From contig JAFUZJ010000023.1 of the NCBI GenBank assembly GCA_017476665.1, forward strand, positions 1 through 45,164: a stretch of DNA of 45,164 nucleotides, written 5' to 3'. Within the stretch, counting starts at the first letter, position 1, and each line of letters starts with the position of its first letter. This document shows positions 33,444 through 42,133 of the stretch, piece by piece. The notes below the pieces were generated by a model. That model was not told where the DNA came from and ran no database searches. It was given only the letters and a program-made list of their open reading frames with translations. Position numbers and translations under genes: made by a program. The DNA is from Lachnospiraceae bacterium (lineage in GTDB: Bacteria > Bacillota > Clostridia > Lachnospirales > Lachnospiraceae).

Positions 33444-34868
33444 TTATGCTAATGCCCGTACATATTCCTTAAACTGCTGTCCCCGCACCTCATAATTTGG
33501 GAACATGCCCCAGCTCGCGCAGGCCGGCGACAACAACACCGCATCTCCCGCATCCGCCAGCTCGGTACACAGCTTCAGACATTCTTCGTAGGTGTCCGCA
33601 AAATAGATCCGATCCTCTGCAAACCCATGCGCCTTGGCACACTCCGCAATCTTTTCCCTGGTCTGTCCGATGAGCACCAGCGCCTTTACCTTGCCCTCAA
33701 AGCTCTCGATCCACTCATCATACTCATTGCCCTTATCATATCCGCCGCCGATCAGGACCGTGGGCTTGCTCATTGCTTTGATGCCCTGGATTGCCGCATC
33801 TGGATTGGTTCCCTTGGAATCATTGTAGTAATCCACGCCGCCCTTGGTGGCAACGTACTCGATCCGATGCTCCACCGCATGGAAATCACGGATCACCGCC
33901 AGGATCGTCTCCATGGGCACCTGCATTCCTTCCGCCATGGCGATCGCAGCCATCACATTTTCCACATTGCAGATTCCCACCAGATTCATATCCCGATGGA
34001 TATTTAAAAGCTCATTTTCCACTCCGTTTACAGCTTTTACAACCTGATCCCCTTTCAGATAATAGCCGTTTTCCAATGCTCTCTTTGAGGAAAAAAGCAC
34101 CGCTCTCGCCGGACATCTGTCCGCAAATTCCGCCGTGTAATCATTCTCCGCATTCAGCACGCAGATATCATTCGCATCCTGATTGCAGGTAATGGCTTCC
34201 TTTGCCGCCGCATACGCTTCCATGGTATGATGCCTGTTCAGATGATCCGGTGTGATATTCAAAATTGCCGACACCACCGGCTGAAACTGATGGACTGTCT
34301 CCAGCTGGAAGGAACTGATCTCCGCCACAGTCACGGTATCTTCTTTGGTCTTCAGAACCTCAAGCGTATAGGGATTTCCGATATTTCCCACCACAAATAC
34401 CTTTTCCTGACCCAGATGCGCCTTCATGATCTCACCCATCAGGGTTGTGGTTGTGGTCTTTCCGTTTGTGCCGGTGATACCGATCACGCGGCCCTTTTCC
34501 GCCAGGAAAGCGAGTTCTATTTCTCCCAGAATTGCCACCTGTCTGTCCCGCAGACGGTTTACCAGCGGAATATCTACCGGTACGCCGGGACTTAACACCA
34601 CAGCCTCCACCTGTTCTTCCACCTCCTCAGGCAGTTCCCCCGTGATGCAATATACCGGCTGCACTTTCGCCGGTCTGTCCGTCTCCTTCTCAAATTCCCG
34701 GTCCAGCTTCTCCTGCAGCTCATCCGCTGTCAGCTTTTCATTGCTGTCATAGAAAATAATGTCCGCCCCAAACCGGCACAACAGACTCACCGCACCGACA
34801 CCGCTGATCCCGGAGCCGATCACCAACGTTTTCACATTTTGGAATTCTTGAAATTCGGTAAATTTCAT
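33444..34868 (-). CDS. murD: UDP-MurNAc-L-Ala:D-Glu ligase MurD
   Basis: A 474-residue Mur ligase. N-terminal Rossmann segment (VIGSGISGVGAVSLL), central ATP loop GITGTNGKTTTTTLMGE, NITPDHLNRH, and C-terminal YNDSKGTNPDA and LLSPACASWGMF are all in place. It adds D-glutamate to the muramyl stem in the cytosol. Between mraY and ftsW, the usual place. A small GCCGC/GCGGC hairpin lies in the gap before it. Confidence 0.95.
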   Translation of the reverse strand: MKFTEFQEFQNVKTLVIGSGISGVGAVSLLCRFGADIIFYDSNEKLTADELQEKLDREFEKETDRPAKVQPVYCITGELPEEVEEQVEAVVLSPGVPVDIPLVNRLRDRQVAILGEIELAFLAEKGRVIGITGTNGKTTTTTLMGEIMKAHLGQEKVFVVGNIGNPYTLEVLKTKEDTVTVAEISSFQLETVHQFQPVVSAILNITPDHLNRHHTMEAYAAAKEAITCNQDANDICVLNAENDYTAEFADRCPARAVLFSSKRALENGYYLKGDQVVKAVNGVENELLNIHRDMNLVGICNVENVMAAIAMAEGMQVPMETILAVIRDFHAVEHRIEYVATKGGVDYYNDSKGTNPDAAIQGIKAMSKPTVLIGGGYDKGNEYDEWIESFEGKVKALVLIGQTREKIAECAKAHGFAEDRIYFADTYEECLKLCTELADAGDAVLLSPACASWGMFPNYEVRGQQFKEYVRALA

Positions 34869-34915
34869 TTTGTCCTCTCATTCCGCCGCTCTGCGGCTTT
34901 CCATTCGTATTTATT

Positions 34916-35875
34916 TTATAACCATACAAGTGCCGCCACACACATAAACGCAGTCAACACCGTGAATAACGCCACAATTGCATTTTCCGTCCATCCGCTC
35001 AGTTCCAGGTGGTGATGCAGCGGAGCCATTTTAAACAGCCGCTTTCCGCCTGACAGTTTAAAATACACGACCTGCAGAATCACGCTGCCCGTCTCCGCCA
35101 GATACACCAGCCCGACGATTGCGATCACAAGCGGCATCTCCAGAAGATATCCGCAGGCCGCCACAAAACCTCCCAGTGCAAGCGATCCGGTATCCCCCAT
35201 GAACACCGCTGCCGGATGCGCATTGAACAGCAGAAATCCCAACAGCGCCCCCACGACCGCACAGGCCACCGGCGCAATCCCGCTCTCCGTCCCGATGGCA
35301 ACCATGGCAAAAAACAGGGCGACCATCACGGTCACACTCCCTGCCAGGCCATCCAGCCCATCGGTGAGGTTCACGCCGTTCACCGTACCCAGCACAATGA
35401 AAAACAGGCAAAACACATTCCATTTTCCAAAGTCCAGCCAGACATAATCCATTCCCGGAACCCGCATTGCCAGCGAAAGCCCCGTATAGCGGATCAGATA
35501 CCAGGCAAATCCTCCCGTCACCAGAAGCTGCAGCCCGAATTTCTGCCACGCCCTGAGGCCCATAGATCTTTTGCACACGATCTTGATATAGTCATCCAAA
35601 AAACCGACCAATCCGAATCCCAGGATCATAAAGAGCATCGCTGATACTTGCGGATCGGTGTGTATGTAAAACAGGGAAACCGCTGTGATCCCTGTCAGGA
35701 TCAGCAGTCCGCCCATGGTGGGAGTTCCGTCTTTTTTCAAGTGAGAAGCGGGTCCGTCATCCCGGACCGTCTGCCCGCATTTCAGACGCTTCAGGAAAGG
35801 GATCAACACCGGTCCGCCTGCCGCAGTGATCACAAAAGCCACAAGCGCTGCCCCAAGCAGCTCCGGCGCCCTCAT
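34916..35875 (-). CDS. mraY: Phospho-MurNAc-pentapeptide transferase MraY
   Basis: A 319-residue polytopic enzyme that makes lipid I. GPASHLKKDGTPTMGG, the Asp pair in LDDYIKI, NLTDGLDGLAGSV, FMGDTGSLALGG and APLHHHLELSGW are the family's active-site segments. About ten membrane helices. Its ATG overlaps the stop of the upstream PBP gene by four bases. Confidence 0.96.
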   Translation of the reverse strand: MRAPELLGAALVAFVITAAGGPVLIPFLKRLKCGQTVRDDGPASHLKKDGTPTMGGLLILTGITAVSLFYIHTDPQVSAMLFMILGFGLVGFLDDYIKIVCKRSMGLRAWQKFGLQLLVTGGFAWYLIRYTGLSLAMRVPGMDYVWLDFGKWNVFCLFFIVLGTVNGVNLTDGLDGLAGSVTVMVALFFAMVAIGTESGIAPVACAVVGALLGFLLFNAHPAAVFMGDTGSLALGGFVAACGYLLEMPLVIAIVGLVYLAETGSVILQVVYFKLSGGKRLFKMAPLHHHLELSGWTENAIVALFTVLTAFMCVAALVWL

Positions 35876-37602
35876 TGCACATCCTCCTCTATCCCCAGAT
35901 AGGGAAGGATATTTTCAAAGAGCTGACGGACGATTGGTGCAGACACCTGTCCGCCATAATACACGCCCTGCGGATTGGTCACAATCGCCAACGCAATGAC
36001 CTGCGGATCCTCCGCCGGCGCAAATCCAATGAACGAAGCGATATATCTGCCTGTTCCTCTGGGCAGTGTCTGGCTGGTAGCTGTTTTACCGCCGATACGG
36101 TATCCCTCCACCTGACCGTTTTTTCCGCCCCCTTCCTTCACGACCATCTCCAGCATCCCCCGCATGGTAGCGCTGGTTTCCTCGGATACAATACCCTGAG
36201 TGATCGGATAGGTATAGGTTTCCACCACATTTTGCTCGCTGTCAATACTCTCTATGCCAAAATGCGGTGTGATACGGTTTCCTCCGTTGATAATGGAAGA
36301 CGCCGTTGTCAGCAATTGAATAGGCGTGATCTGAAAGGACTGTCCGAAAGACACGGTGGCAAGTTCCACATTCCCCATATCTTCCATCTTGTGCATGATC
36401 GTCCCCGCCTCACCCGGCAGATCCACCCCGGTCTTTTTCTTCAGACCGAATTCCTCAAAATATTCGTAATACCGCTCCACTCCCAATCGGAGTCCCACGG
36501 TGATAAATACCGGATTACAGGAGTTCATGGTGGCATGGACGAAGTCCTCGCTTCCATGTCCGGCAATCTTATGACAGCGGATCTTTCTATCATCTACAAT
36601 GATGTACCCCGGGCAGGAAAATGTGGAACTCGGTGTGACCACGCCGCTCTCCAGCCCTGCAGCCGCCGTAATGATCTTGAAAGTCGATCCCGGCTCGTAG
36701 GTATCGTTGATACAGCCGTTTCTCCAGATGTTGTTTAACAAATCCTGTTGTTCCTTGGAATCCAGGGAGTCTTCCGTCCCTTCCGGCAAGGCAAAGGGAT
36801 CATTGAGATCGAATTCCGGCACATTGACCATGGCGTAGATTTCACCGTTTTGGGGATTCATCACCAGGATGCTGACCCCTTCTGCCTCCTTGGTCTCCAT
36901 TGCCTGATAGGCCAACTGGGTGGCATAGGACTGAATATTGCGGTCCAGGCTGATGCGCAGATCGTTGCCTGCCACCGGCTCAATCCGCCGCTCTCCCATG
37001 CGCTCCACTTCCACGCCTGCAGCATCTGTGACCGTCAGGATCACGCCGTCCTCTCCCTGCAGCTGTTCGTCATAGGTAACCTCCAGCCCCAGGATTCCCT
37101 GGTTGTCGCCGCCGGTAAATCCCAGCACTTTGCTGGCCAGTTCTCCGTAGGGGTAGTATCTTTTGTAGTCCTCATCCACCTTTACCCCCGGCAGATCGTA
37201 CTCTCTGATCCGATCTCCTACGGCCTTTTCCACATTGCTTTTGATGCGCTCCATGGAGGAATATTTCTCCACTTTCCTGCGCACGCTTTCCTCAGAAAGT
37301 TCCAGTTCCTCCGAGAGCACCTTGATCACTCTCTCGGGATCCTCAATCTGATTATAGATCACGGAGATTGTGCAGACTGTTTTGTTATCCGCCAGCACGG
37401 CTCCGTTTCTGTCCAGTATCCTGCCTCTTGCCGCCTTGATGTTTCTCTCCCGTTCATGCAGTCTTGTAGCCTGTTCCGTATAATACTCCGACCGCCACAC
37501 CGTCAGATAGATCAGCCGCACAAACAACAATACAAATGCCAAAGTCAGCCCCAGAAACATCACCAATATCTTTTTGCGATGGGAAATCCGATTCAGTTGC
37601 AT
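35872..37602 (-). CDS. Class B PBP (SpoVD/FtsI-like), KTA variant
   Basis: A 576-residue transpeptidase with one N-terminal membrane helix (about residues 13-34), a PBP dimer domain (ARGRILDRNG) and the catalytic domain. E-P-G-S306-T-F-K and the S-C-N triad are normal, but the third motif reads K506-T-A508-T instead of K-T-G-T. No PASTA domain follows, unlike Bacillus SpoVD. ATG 37602 (MQLNRISHRKK) is used; TTG at 37617 is possible. It forms peptide cross-links in the septal or spore wall. Two class B PBPs stand in tandem here, so one may be division-specific and the other for sporulation. Confidence 0.9.
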   Translation of the reverse strand: MQLNRISHRKKILVMFLGLTLAFVLLFVRLIYLTVWRSEYYTEQATRLHERERNIKAARGRILDRNGAVLADNKTVCTISVIYNQIEDPERVIKVLSEELELSEESVRRKVEKYSSMERIKSNVEKAVGDRIREYDLPGVKVDEDYKRYYPYGELASKVLGFTGGDNQGILGLEVTYDEQLQGEDGVILTVTDAAGVEVERMGERRIEPVAGNDLRISLDRNIQSYATQLAYQAMETKEAEGVSILVMNPQNGEIYAMVNVPEFDLNDPFALPEGTEDSLDSKEQQDLLNNIWRNGCINDTYEPGSTFKIITAAAGLESGVVTPSSTFSCPGYIIVDDRKIRCHKIAGHGSEDFVHATMNSCNPVFITVGLRLGVERYYEYFEEFGLKKKTGVDLPGEAGTIMHKMEDMGNVELATVSFGQSFQITPIQLLTTASSIINGGNRITPHFGIESIDSEQNVVETYTYPITQGIVSEETSATMRGMLEMVVKEGGGKNGQVEGYRIGGKTATSQTLPRGTGRYIASFIGFAPAEDPQVIALAIVTNPQGVYYGGQVSAPIVRQLFENILPYLGIEEDVQ

Positions 37603-37662
37603 GCAAACCCCGATCAATCGGTTTTTTATACTTTATTCTCTGTTTCCCCGTGTTATGACTTC

Positions 37663-39825
37663 TCAGGGCGCATTTCCCTGTCCGGGATCCTGCACCTGAT
37701 CATCGCCCGGCAGATCCGGATTATCCGGGCTGTCTCCCATCACATCATTCTCACCGACCTCGTTTCCGATATTCGGATCCAATCCGGCGTCACGTTTCGC
37801 CATTTCCTCTGCAGCCGCCTCCAGTGCAGCGCGCTTCTCCTCCTCGATCTGCTGCGCATACATTGTGGTGATGGCAAGCTGTTTCTCCTCCAGCTCCTTG
37901 ACCTCCTTCTCGCTCAGTTCTTCCGTCATGAAGATATTCAGATACGGCAATACCTCTGTCAGCACATTGCGCACAATGCCCGTTGCAAGCTTCGCATTTC
38001 CCAGAGAGTCGCCGTTTCCTCTGTCTACCACCACGTAAATTACAATCTGCGGATCATCCGCCGGTGCAAATCCCATGAAGGATACCACATACTGCCCGTT
38101 ATGTCTGGGCAGGGTCTCAGCCGTTCCGGTCTTGCCGCCAATGGCATAGCCTGCCGGTCTTGCCGTCTTTCCGGTTCTCCGGGATCCGCCCTCCTCCATA
38201 ACCGTCGCACGACATGCCTGTCTGATCAGTTCGGAAGTGGACGCGGAAACTGTCTGTTTCAAAACGCGGGGCTCAATGTTCTCAACCACCGCACCGCTGG
38301 AGTTCGTGATCTTGCTCACCAGATGCGGCTCATAATAATACCCGCCGTTGATCAAGGAACTGAAGCCTGTGGCCATCTGGATCATCGTTACGTTAAAGTT
38401 CTGACCGAAACTGTTGGTCGCCAGATCCGCCGCACCCATCTGGTCGGTGGGGAACAACAGATTTGCTGTTCTGGCTTCTCCCGCCAGATCCACATTGGTC
38501 TTTAATCCGAAGTTGAAAATATTCTGGAATTTAACAAATTCTTCTTTTCCGAGGCTCGCGCCGATCTTCATCAGCGCCACGTTGCAGGACCAGGCGATGG
38601 AATCCCGTACCGTCACCGTGCCTTCACCGCCGGTCTTATAGCTATGGCATTTGATAAAATGGCCGCCCACTTCCAGTCCTCCGGTGCACTGAAAAGTATC
38701 CTCCCACGAGATGGAACCAGTCTCCAGCGCTGCCGCCACCGTGAACGGTTTTGCCACTGACCCGGGTTCATAGGTATTGGAAATGCAGAAATTTTTCCAG
38801 AGATTGTTCAGATTCAGCATAATGTCCTCATCGGACATGGAATCCAGAACCTCCTGGGTGATGGTCTCATGGGTGTTCCTGTAGATGGTATAATTCTTAT
38901 CGTTCACATACTGTTCGATCCGCGGGCTGCCCAACAGCGCACTGGTATCCCGTGTATTGTTCAGATCATAAGTGGGGTAGCTCGCCATCGCCAGCACATT
39001 TCCGGAGTTGCATTCCATAATGATGCAGCCTACATTTTCCGCGCCGTTCCCCACTTTTGCCGCGTTTTTGTTTTCTTCATTAAACTCTTTCAGATATTTT
39101 TCCACAATTCCCTGTATATTGCTGTCGATGGTGGAATGGATCGTGTTGCCGTTGATAGCAGCCTTCACCGTGCGCTCCACCTCATCTTCCTCGTTCAGAT
39201 AACCGTATTCACGACCGGGAATTCCGTTTAATGTCTCATTATAAAATTCTTCCAAACCATATTGACCCCTGTTGTCGGAAGTCGTAAACCCTACTACATC
39301 CGCCGCCAGAGAACCGCCCGGATAGATCCGCTTATATTCTTCCTCAAAGTAAACGCCCTGAATCTTATTGTTCTCCGCCTGCGCTTCCTTAAAACCGCTG
39401 ATCTGTTCAAAGGTAAGCTGGCGCAGCGCAATATAATAACGGGAGTCCGGATTGCTCGCAAGATGCGTCCGGATCACGTTCATATCCAGCTGCGGGAAAT
39501 TTGCGGATAACGCCTGCAAAGTCGGTTCCACATAGTCTTCCTTGCTCTGCATGATATAGGCGTCAATCTGCAGATTGTAAACTTTTTCGCTGGTTGCCAG
39601 CTTTGTTCCCTTGGCATCCACGATATCGCCGCGCTTTGCCGGCAACGTTCTGGCGTCACTGATCTGCTGGGAAAGCACCTGCTTCTGGTAAGAAGTCTGA
39701 TTCGTTTTCACCAGATAAAATAACCTGACGCTCAACCCGGCAAAAGCCAGCAGTACTAAAAGGAATAATACCACCAGCTTTTTTTGCATTTTAATTGTGA
39801 ACTTTTTGGTTTTCTGTGCCTTCAT
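37663..39825 (-). CDS. ftsI: Class B penicillin-binding protein (FtsI/PBP2-like)
   Basis: A 720-residue transpeptidase: membrane helix at residues 16-38, PBP dimer domain (PAKRGDIVDAKG), catalytic motifs E-P-G-S356-V-A-K359, S-C-N and G-G-K-T-G-T. After the catalytic domain a charged helix rich in Glu, Lys and Ala and a Pro/Gly/Asp tail of about 80 residues extend outside the membrane, longer than usual. Upstream is ftsL, as expected for the divisome transpeptidase; I therefore assign FtsI here, with moderate certainty as to which of the two tandem PBPs has the division role. Confidence 0.88.
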   Translation of the reverse strand: MKAQKTKKFTIKMQKKLVVLFLLVLLAFAGLSVRLFYLVKTNQTSYQKQVLSQQISDARTLPAKRGDIVDAKGTKLATSEKVYNLQIDAYIMQSKEDYVEPTLQALSANFPQLDMNVIRTHLASNPDSRYYIALRQLTFEQISGFKEAQAENNKIQGVYFEEEYKRIYPGGSLAADVVGFTTSDNRGQYGLEEFYNETLNGIPGREYGYLNEEDEVERTVKAAINGNTIHSTIDSNIQGIVEKYLKEFNEENKNAAKVGNGAENVGCIIMECNSGNVLAMASYPTYDLNNTRDTSALLGSPRIEQYVNDKNYTIYRNTHETITQEVLDSMSDEDIMLNLNNLWKNFCISNTYEPGSVAKPFTVAAALETGSISWEDTFQCTGGLEVGGHFIKCHSYKTGGEGTVTVRDSIAWSCNVALMKIGASLGKEEFVKFQNIFNFGLKTNVDLAGEARTANLLFPTDQMGAADLATNSFGQNFNVTMIQMATGFSSLINGGYYYEPHLVSKITNSSGAVVENIEPRVLKQTVSASTSELIRQACRATVMEEGGSRRTGKTARPAGYAIGGKTGTAETLPRHNGQYVVSFMGFAPADDPQIVIYVVVDRGNGDSLGNAKLATGIVRNVLTEVLPYLNIFMTEELSEKEVKELEEKQLAITTMYAQQIEEEKRAALEAAAEEMAKRDAGLDPNIGNEVGENDVMGDSPDNPDLPGDDQVQDPGQGNAP

Positions 39826-39842
39826 CCGTATGCCATGCCTTT

Positions 39843-40289
39843 CTACTCGCTGACTTTGCGCATATAATCACTGCCCGCCTTTTCATATTTGATGATCTGG
39901 CCTTCCTTGGCATAAGTCATTCCCAGTTCGCCGATGGCAATCTTGCGAATCTCCTCCAAGTCAACACTGCTGACAACGTGGTTATAATCCTCCTCATTTG
40001 CAAGCTGCAGATTATTCAGTTGGCTCTCCAGGCGGGATACCATCTTTACCTTTGATGTGAGGTCGGACTGCAGCTGCACATAATGCATCAGCACCACCGC
40101 ACACAGACAGAGCGCCCCTGCCAGGAACAATACATAATGCACATTCATATGGGTCGCCTTGTCGCGATTCTTTCTCGTCTCATGGCTCAGCTGCTTCCTG
40201 GGTGCCTCCTGCAATTCTCTGCGCACGTCCAGCTGTCGTGCCGTATTCCCATACATGTATGTCACATTATTTCTTCTTGTCTGCGCCAT
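39843..40289 (-). CDS. ftsL: Septum protein FtsL-like
   Basis: A 148-residue bitopic protein. A basic cytosolic tail of about 48 residues, one membrane helix (YVLFLAGALCLCAVVLMHYV) and an extracellular coiled coil (LTSKVKMVSRLESQLNNLQL) fit FtsL/DivIC. Identity of the family is based on this layout and on its place between rsmH and the PBP genes, since FtsL sequences are poorly conserved. Confidence 0.85.
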   Translation of the reverse strand: MAQTRRNNVTYMYGNTARQLDVRRELQEAPRKQLSHETRKNRDKATHMNVHYVLFLAGALCLCAVVLMHYVQLQSDLTSKVKMVSRLESQLNNLQLANEEDYNHVVSSVDLEEIRKIAIGELGMTYAKEGQIIKYEKAGSDYMRKVSE

Positions 40290-40320
40290 CTTTTTTCAAC
40301 TCCTGTCTGATTATTTGATT

Positions 40321-41259
40321 CTAAATTTCTTCTATTTTTTCAAATACGCGAAGCTTCGCGCTCTTTGATCTGCTGTTTTCTTCCAGTTCCTTTGCCCCCG
40401 GCAGGATCGGCTTCCTCGTCACGCTTCTGCCCAACGGCTTCTTTCCGCATACACAGACCGGAAATTCCGGCGGGCAGGTGCAGGGATCTTCTGCCTTTCT
40501 GTATGCATTTTTGACCAGCCTGTCCTCCAGAGAATGGAAGGTAATGATGCAAAGTCTTCCGCCCGGCTGTAACAATTCTATAAAATCTTCCAGCGAATTC
40601 CTCAAAACATCCAATTCGTGATTGCATTCGATCCGCAAGGCCTGAAATGTCTGTTTGGACGGATGTCCTTTCTGCCGCATCTTCGCGGGTATCGCCGCCT
40701 TGATGATCTCGTTCAGCTCGAACGTGGTTTCAATGGGCTTGTCCGCACGCGCCTGTGCAATGTGTTTGGCAATGTTCTTCGCAAAAGGATCTTCCCCGTA
40801 ATCTCTGATCAGTCGGAACAGCTCCATCTCCGGATATTCATTGACGATCTCCTTTGCCGTCAGCGCCTGCCGCCTGTCCATCCGCATGTCTAACGGCGCG
40901 TCAAACCGATAGGAAAACCCTCTCTCCTCCGTATCGAACTGGTAGGAGGAAACCCCCAAATCCAGCACGATGCCGTCCACGCCGTTTACCCCCAATTCGT
41001 GGAGCCTTGCTTTGGCATTGCAGTAATTATCCCGAATGATGGTCACTTTGTCTTCAAAGGTTTTCAACCGCTCGGTGGCTGTGACAATCGCCGCATCGTC
41101 CTGGTCAAATCCGTAGAAGTGACCGGTGGTAAGTCTTTTGCACACTTCCGAGGCATGTCCTGCGCCTCCCAGCGTACCGTCCACATAGATTCCGTCCGGC
41201 TTGATATGTAGTTGCTCAATGGTTTCCGCCAGCATGACGGAATAATGATTAAATTCCAT
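40321..41259 (-). CDS. rsmH: 16S rRNA (cytosine1402-N4)-methyltransferase RsmH
   Basis: A 312-residue SAM-dependent methyltransferase. [13 protein letters not shown], the SAM loop [26 protein letters not shown] and the C-terminal [12 protein letters not shown] and [13 protein letters not shown] are signature segments. It methylates the ribosomal P-site. Its ATG shares one base with the mraZ stop. A 14-bp palindrome CGCGAAGCTTCGCG falls in the last codons, probably by codon chance. Confidence 0.96.
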   Translation of the reverse strand: MEFNHYSVMLAETIEQLHIKPDGIYVDGTLGGAGHASEVCKRLTTGHFYGFDQDDAAIVTATERLKTFEDKVTIIRDNYCNAKARLHELGVNGVDGIVLDLGVSSYQFDTEERGFSYRFDAPLDMRMDRRQALTAKEIVNEYPEMELFRLIRDYGEDPFAKNIAKHIAQARADKPIETTFELNEIIKAAIPAKMRQKGHPSKQTFQALRIECNHELDVLRNSLEDFIELLQPGGRLCIITFHSLEDRLVKNAYRKAEDPCTCPPEFPVCVCGKKPLGRSVTRKPILPGAKELEENSRSKSAKLRVFEKIEEI

Positions 41260-41690
41260 CAGATTGTCAACCCAAGCTCTTCCATCGCCTGCGTGATGCC
41301 TTCCATATCCACATCATCACTAATATTGTCATACTGGTCTTTACTCCATATCTCGATGCGGCTGCCGACGCCGACTAACACCACATCTTTATCCAACTTT
41401 GCAAATTCTCTTAAGTTTCCCGGCACCAGGATTCTCCCCTGCTTATCCACTTCCACGGAAGCGGCTCCCGCCAGGAAAAATCTTGCAAACTGTCTTGCCG
41501 GCTTATTGGTCAACGGCAGTGAAGTCAGTTTCTGTTCAAAAGCATTCCAATCTTCGTTTGCATACACGTACAGGCAGCCATCCATCCCTTTGGAGATCAC
41601 GAATTCATCTCCCAGAGTTTCTCTGAATTTCGAAGGAATGATCAACCTGCCTTTCGCATCAATTGTATGATTGTATTCGCTCATGAACAT
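41259..41690 (-). CDS. mraZ: Transcriptional regulator MraZ
   Basis: A 143-residue protein of two AbrB-like halves, [19 protein letters not shown] and [21 protein letters not shown], each with the D-x-x-G-R motif. It forms rings and binds short direct repeats in its own promoter, controlling the dcw operon. ATG 41690 is chosen: it matches the [15 protein letters not shown] start of Bacillus and has AGGTGG eight nt upstream. Upstream repeats fit an autoregulatory site. Confidence 0.95.
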   Translation of the reverse strand: MFMSEYNHTIDAKGRLIIPSKFRETLGDEFVISKGMDGCLYVYANEDWNAFEQKLTSLPLTNKPARQFARFFLAGAASVEVDKQGRILVPGNLREFAKLDKDVVLVGVGSRIEIWSKDQYDNISDDVDMEGITQAMEELGLTI

Positions 41691-41766
41691 CACAATCACC
41701 ACCTTTGGTCTGGGTCTGCCACGAAATTGGCGCTTTTGTCTGCAAAATGATCTGCCACGGATTTTA

Positions 41767-41806
41767 GATCCACCACTTTGTGACACTTTGCACCACTTTC
41801 ACCCAC
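41767..41806 (-). promoter_or_regulatory. Predicted MraZ operator, four 10-bp direct repeats
   Basis: On the minus strand, four successive 10-mers: GTGGGTGAAA, GTGGTGCAAA, GTGTCACAAA and GTGGTGGATC. They share GTG in phase at 10-bp spacing, with AAAGTGG across borders, as in known MraZ boxes. They lie 3-42 nt downstream of the predicted start site, where bound MraZ would block or modulate transcription. Confidence 0.7.
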
Positions 41807-41815
41807 CTGTAATCG

Positions 41816-41844
41816 ATTCTAATATAAAATTAAGGATTTGACAA
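41816..41844 (-). promoter_or_regulatory. Sigma-A promoter of the dcw cluster
   Basis: On the minus strand TTGTCA (41839-41844), 17-nt spacer, TAGAAT (41816-41821); both hexamers are one base off consensus. Main promoter for mraZ and the genes after it. Confidence 0.75.
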
Positions 41845-41890
41845 GAGTAAATCATAAATTTTTTTAAGAAAATTTTAAGAAAAAAACGCG

Positions 41891-41921
41891 AAAAAAAGCC
41901 ATTTTCGGGGTTCCGAAAATG
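41891..41921 (-). terminator. Terminator after ychF
   Basis: On the minus strand a perfect nine-pair stem CATTTTCGG, AACC-type loop, CCGAAAATG, then GC and seven T. It lies beyond the repeat region that follows the ychF stop and ahead of the dcw promoter. Confidence 0.85.
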
Positions 41922-41987
41922 ACTTTCTTAAGAAATCTACCATATGTTGTTAGGTGGGGGATTGTCCCATACAAGATATATTATTTT

Positions 41988-42132
41988 CCTGCGGCGCCGC
42001 TTGATTTCGTTCCTCTTCAGACTCGAAGATCAAATCGCTTCGCGATTTCCGTGCTTCGCACTCTCCGATCTTCTCGTTGTACGCTCGGGCGAAATCAAAT
42101 GTCGCCTGCGGCGCCGCTTGATTTCGTTCCTC
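41988..42132. repeat. Structured intergenic repeat with 28-bp direct ends
   Basis: The 28-bp sequence starting CCTGCGGCGCCGCTTGATTT occurs at 41988-42015 and again at 42105-42132, the second ending one base before the ychF stop codon. Between them are two tight hairpins, AAATCGC-TTC-GCGATTT (42032-42048) and GTGC-TTC-GCAC (42051-42061), and GAAATCAA pairs with TTGATTTC around the second copy. It resembles small REP-like or non-autonomous elements; transcribed from ychF it would be highly folded. Confidence 0.65.
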
Positions 42133-42133
42133 G

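Noticed and set aside
32223-33452. 409-codon open frame on the plus strand
   Set aside because: Antisense to ftsW; very His/Gln-rich as expected from reversed membrane-protein codons.
36748-38505. 585-codon open frame on the plus strand
   Set aside because: It lies antisense to two clear PBP genes, has no ribosome site and gives a His/Cys/Leu-rich composition typical of antisense reading.
40347-40360. 14-bp palindrome CGCGAAGCTTCGCG
   Set aside because: It lies in the last codons of rsmH, with no T-run or partner site, so it is not called a terminator or operator.
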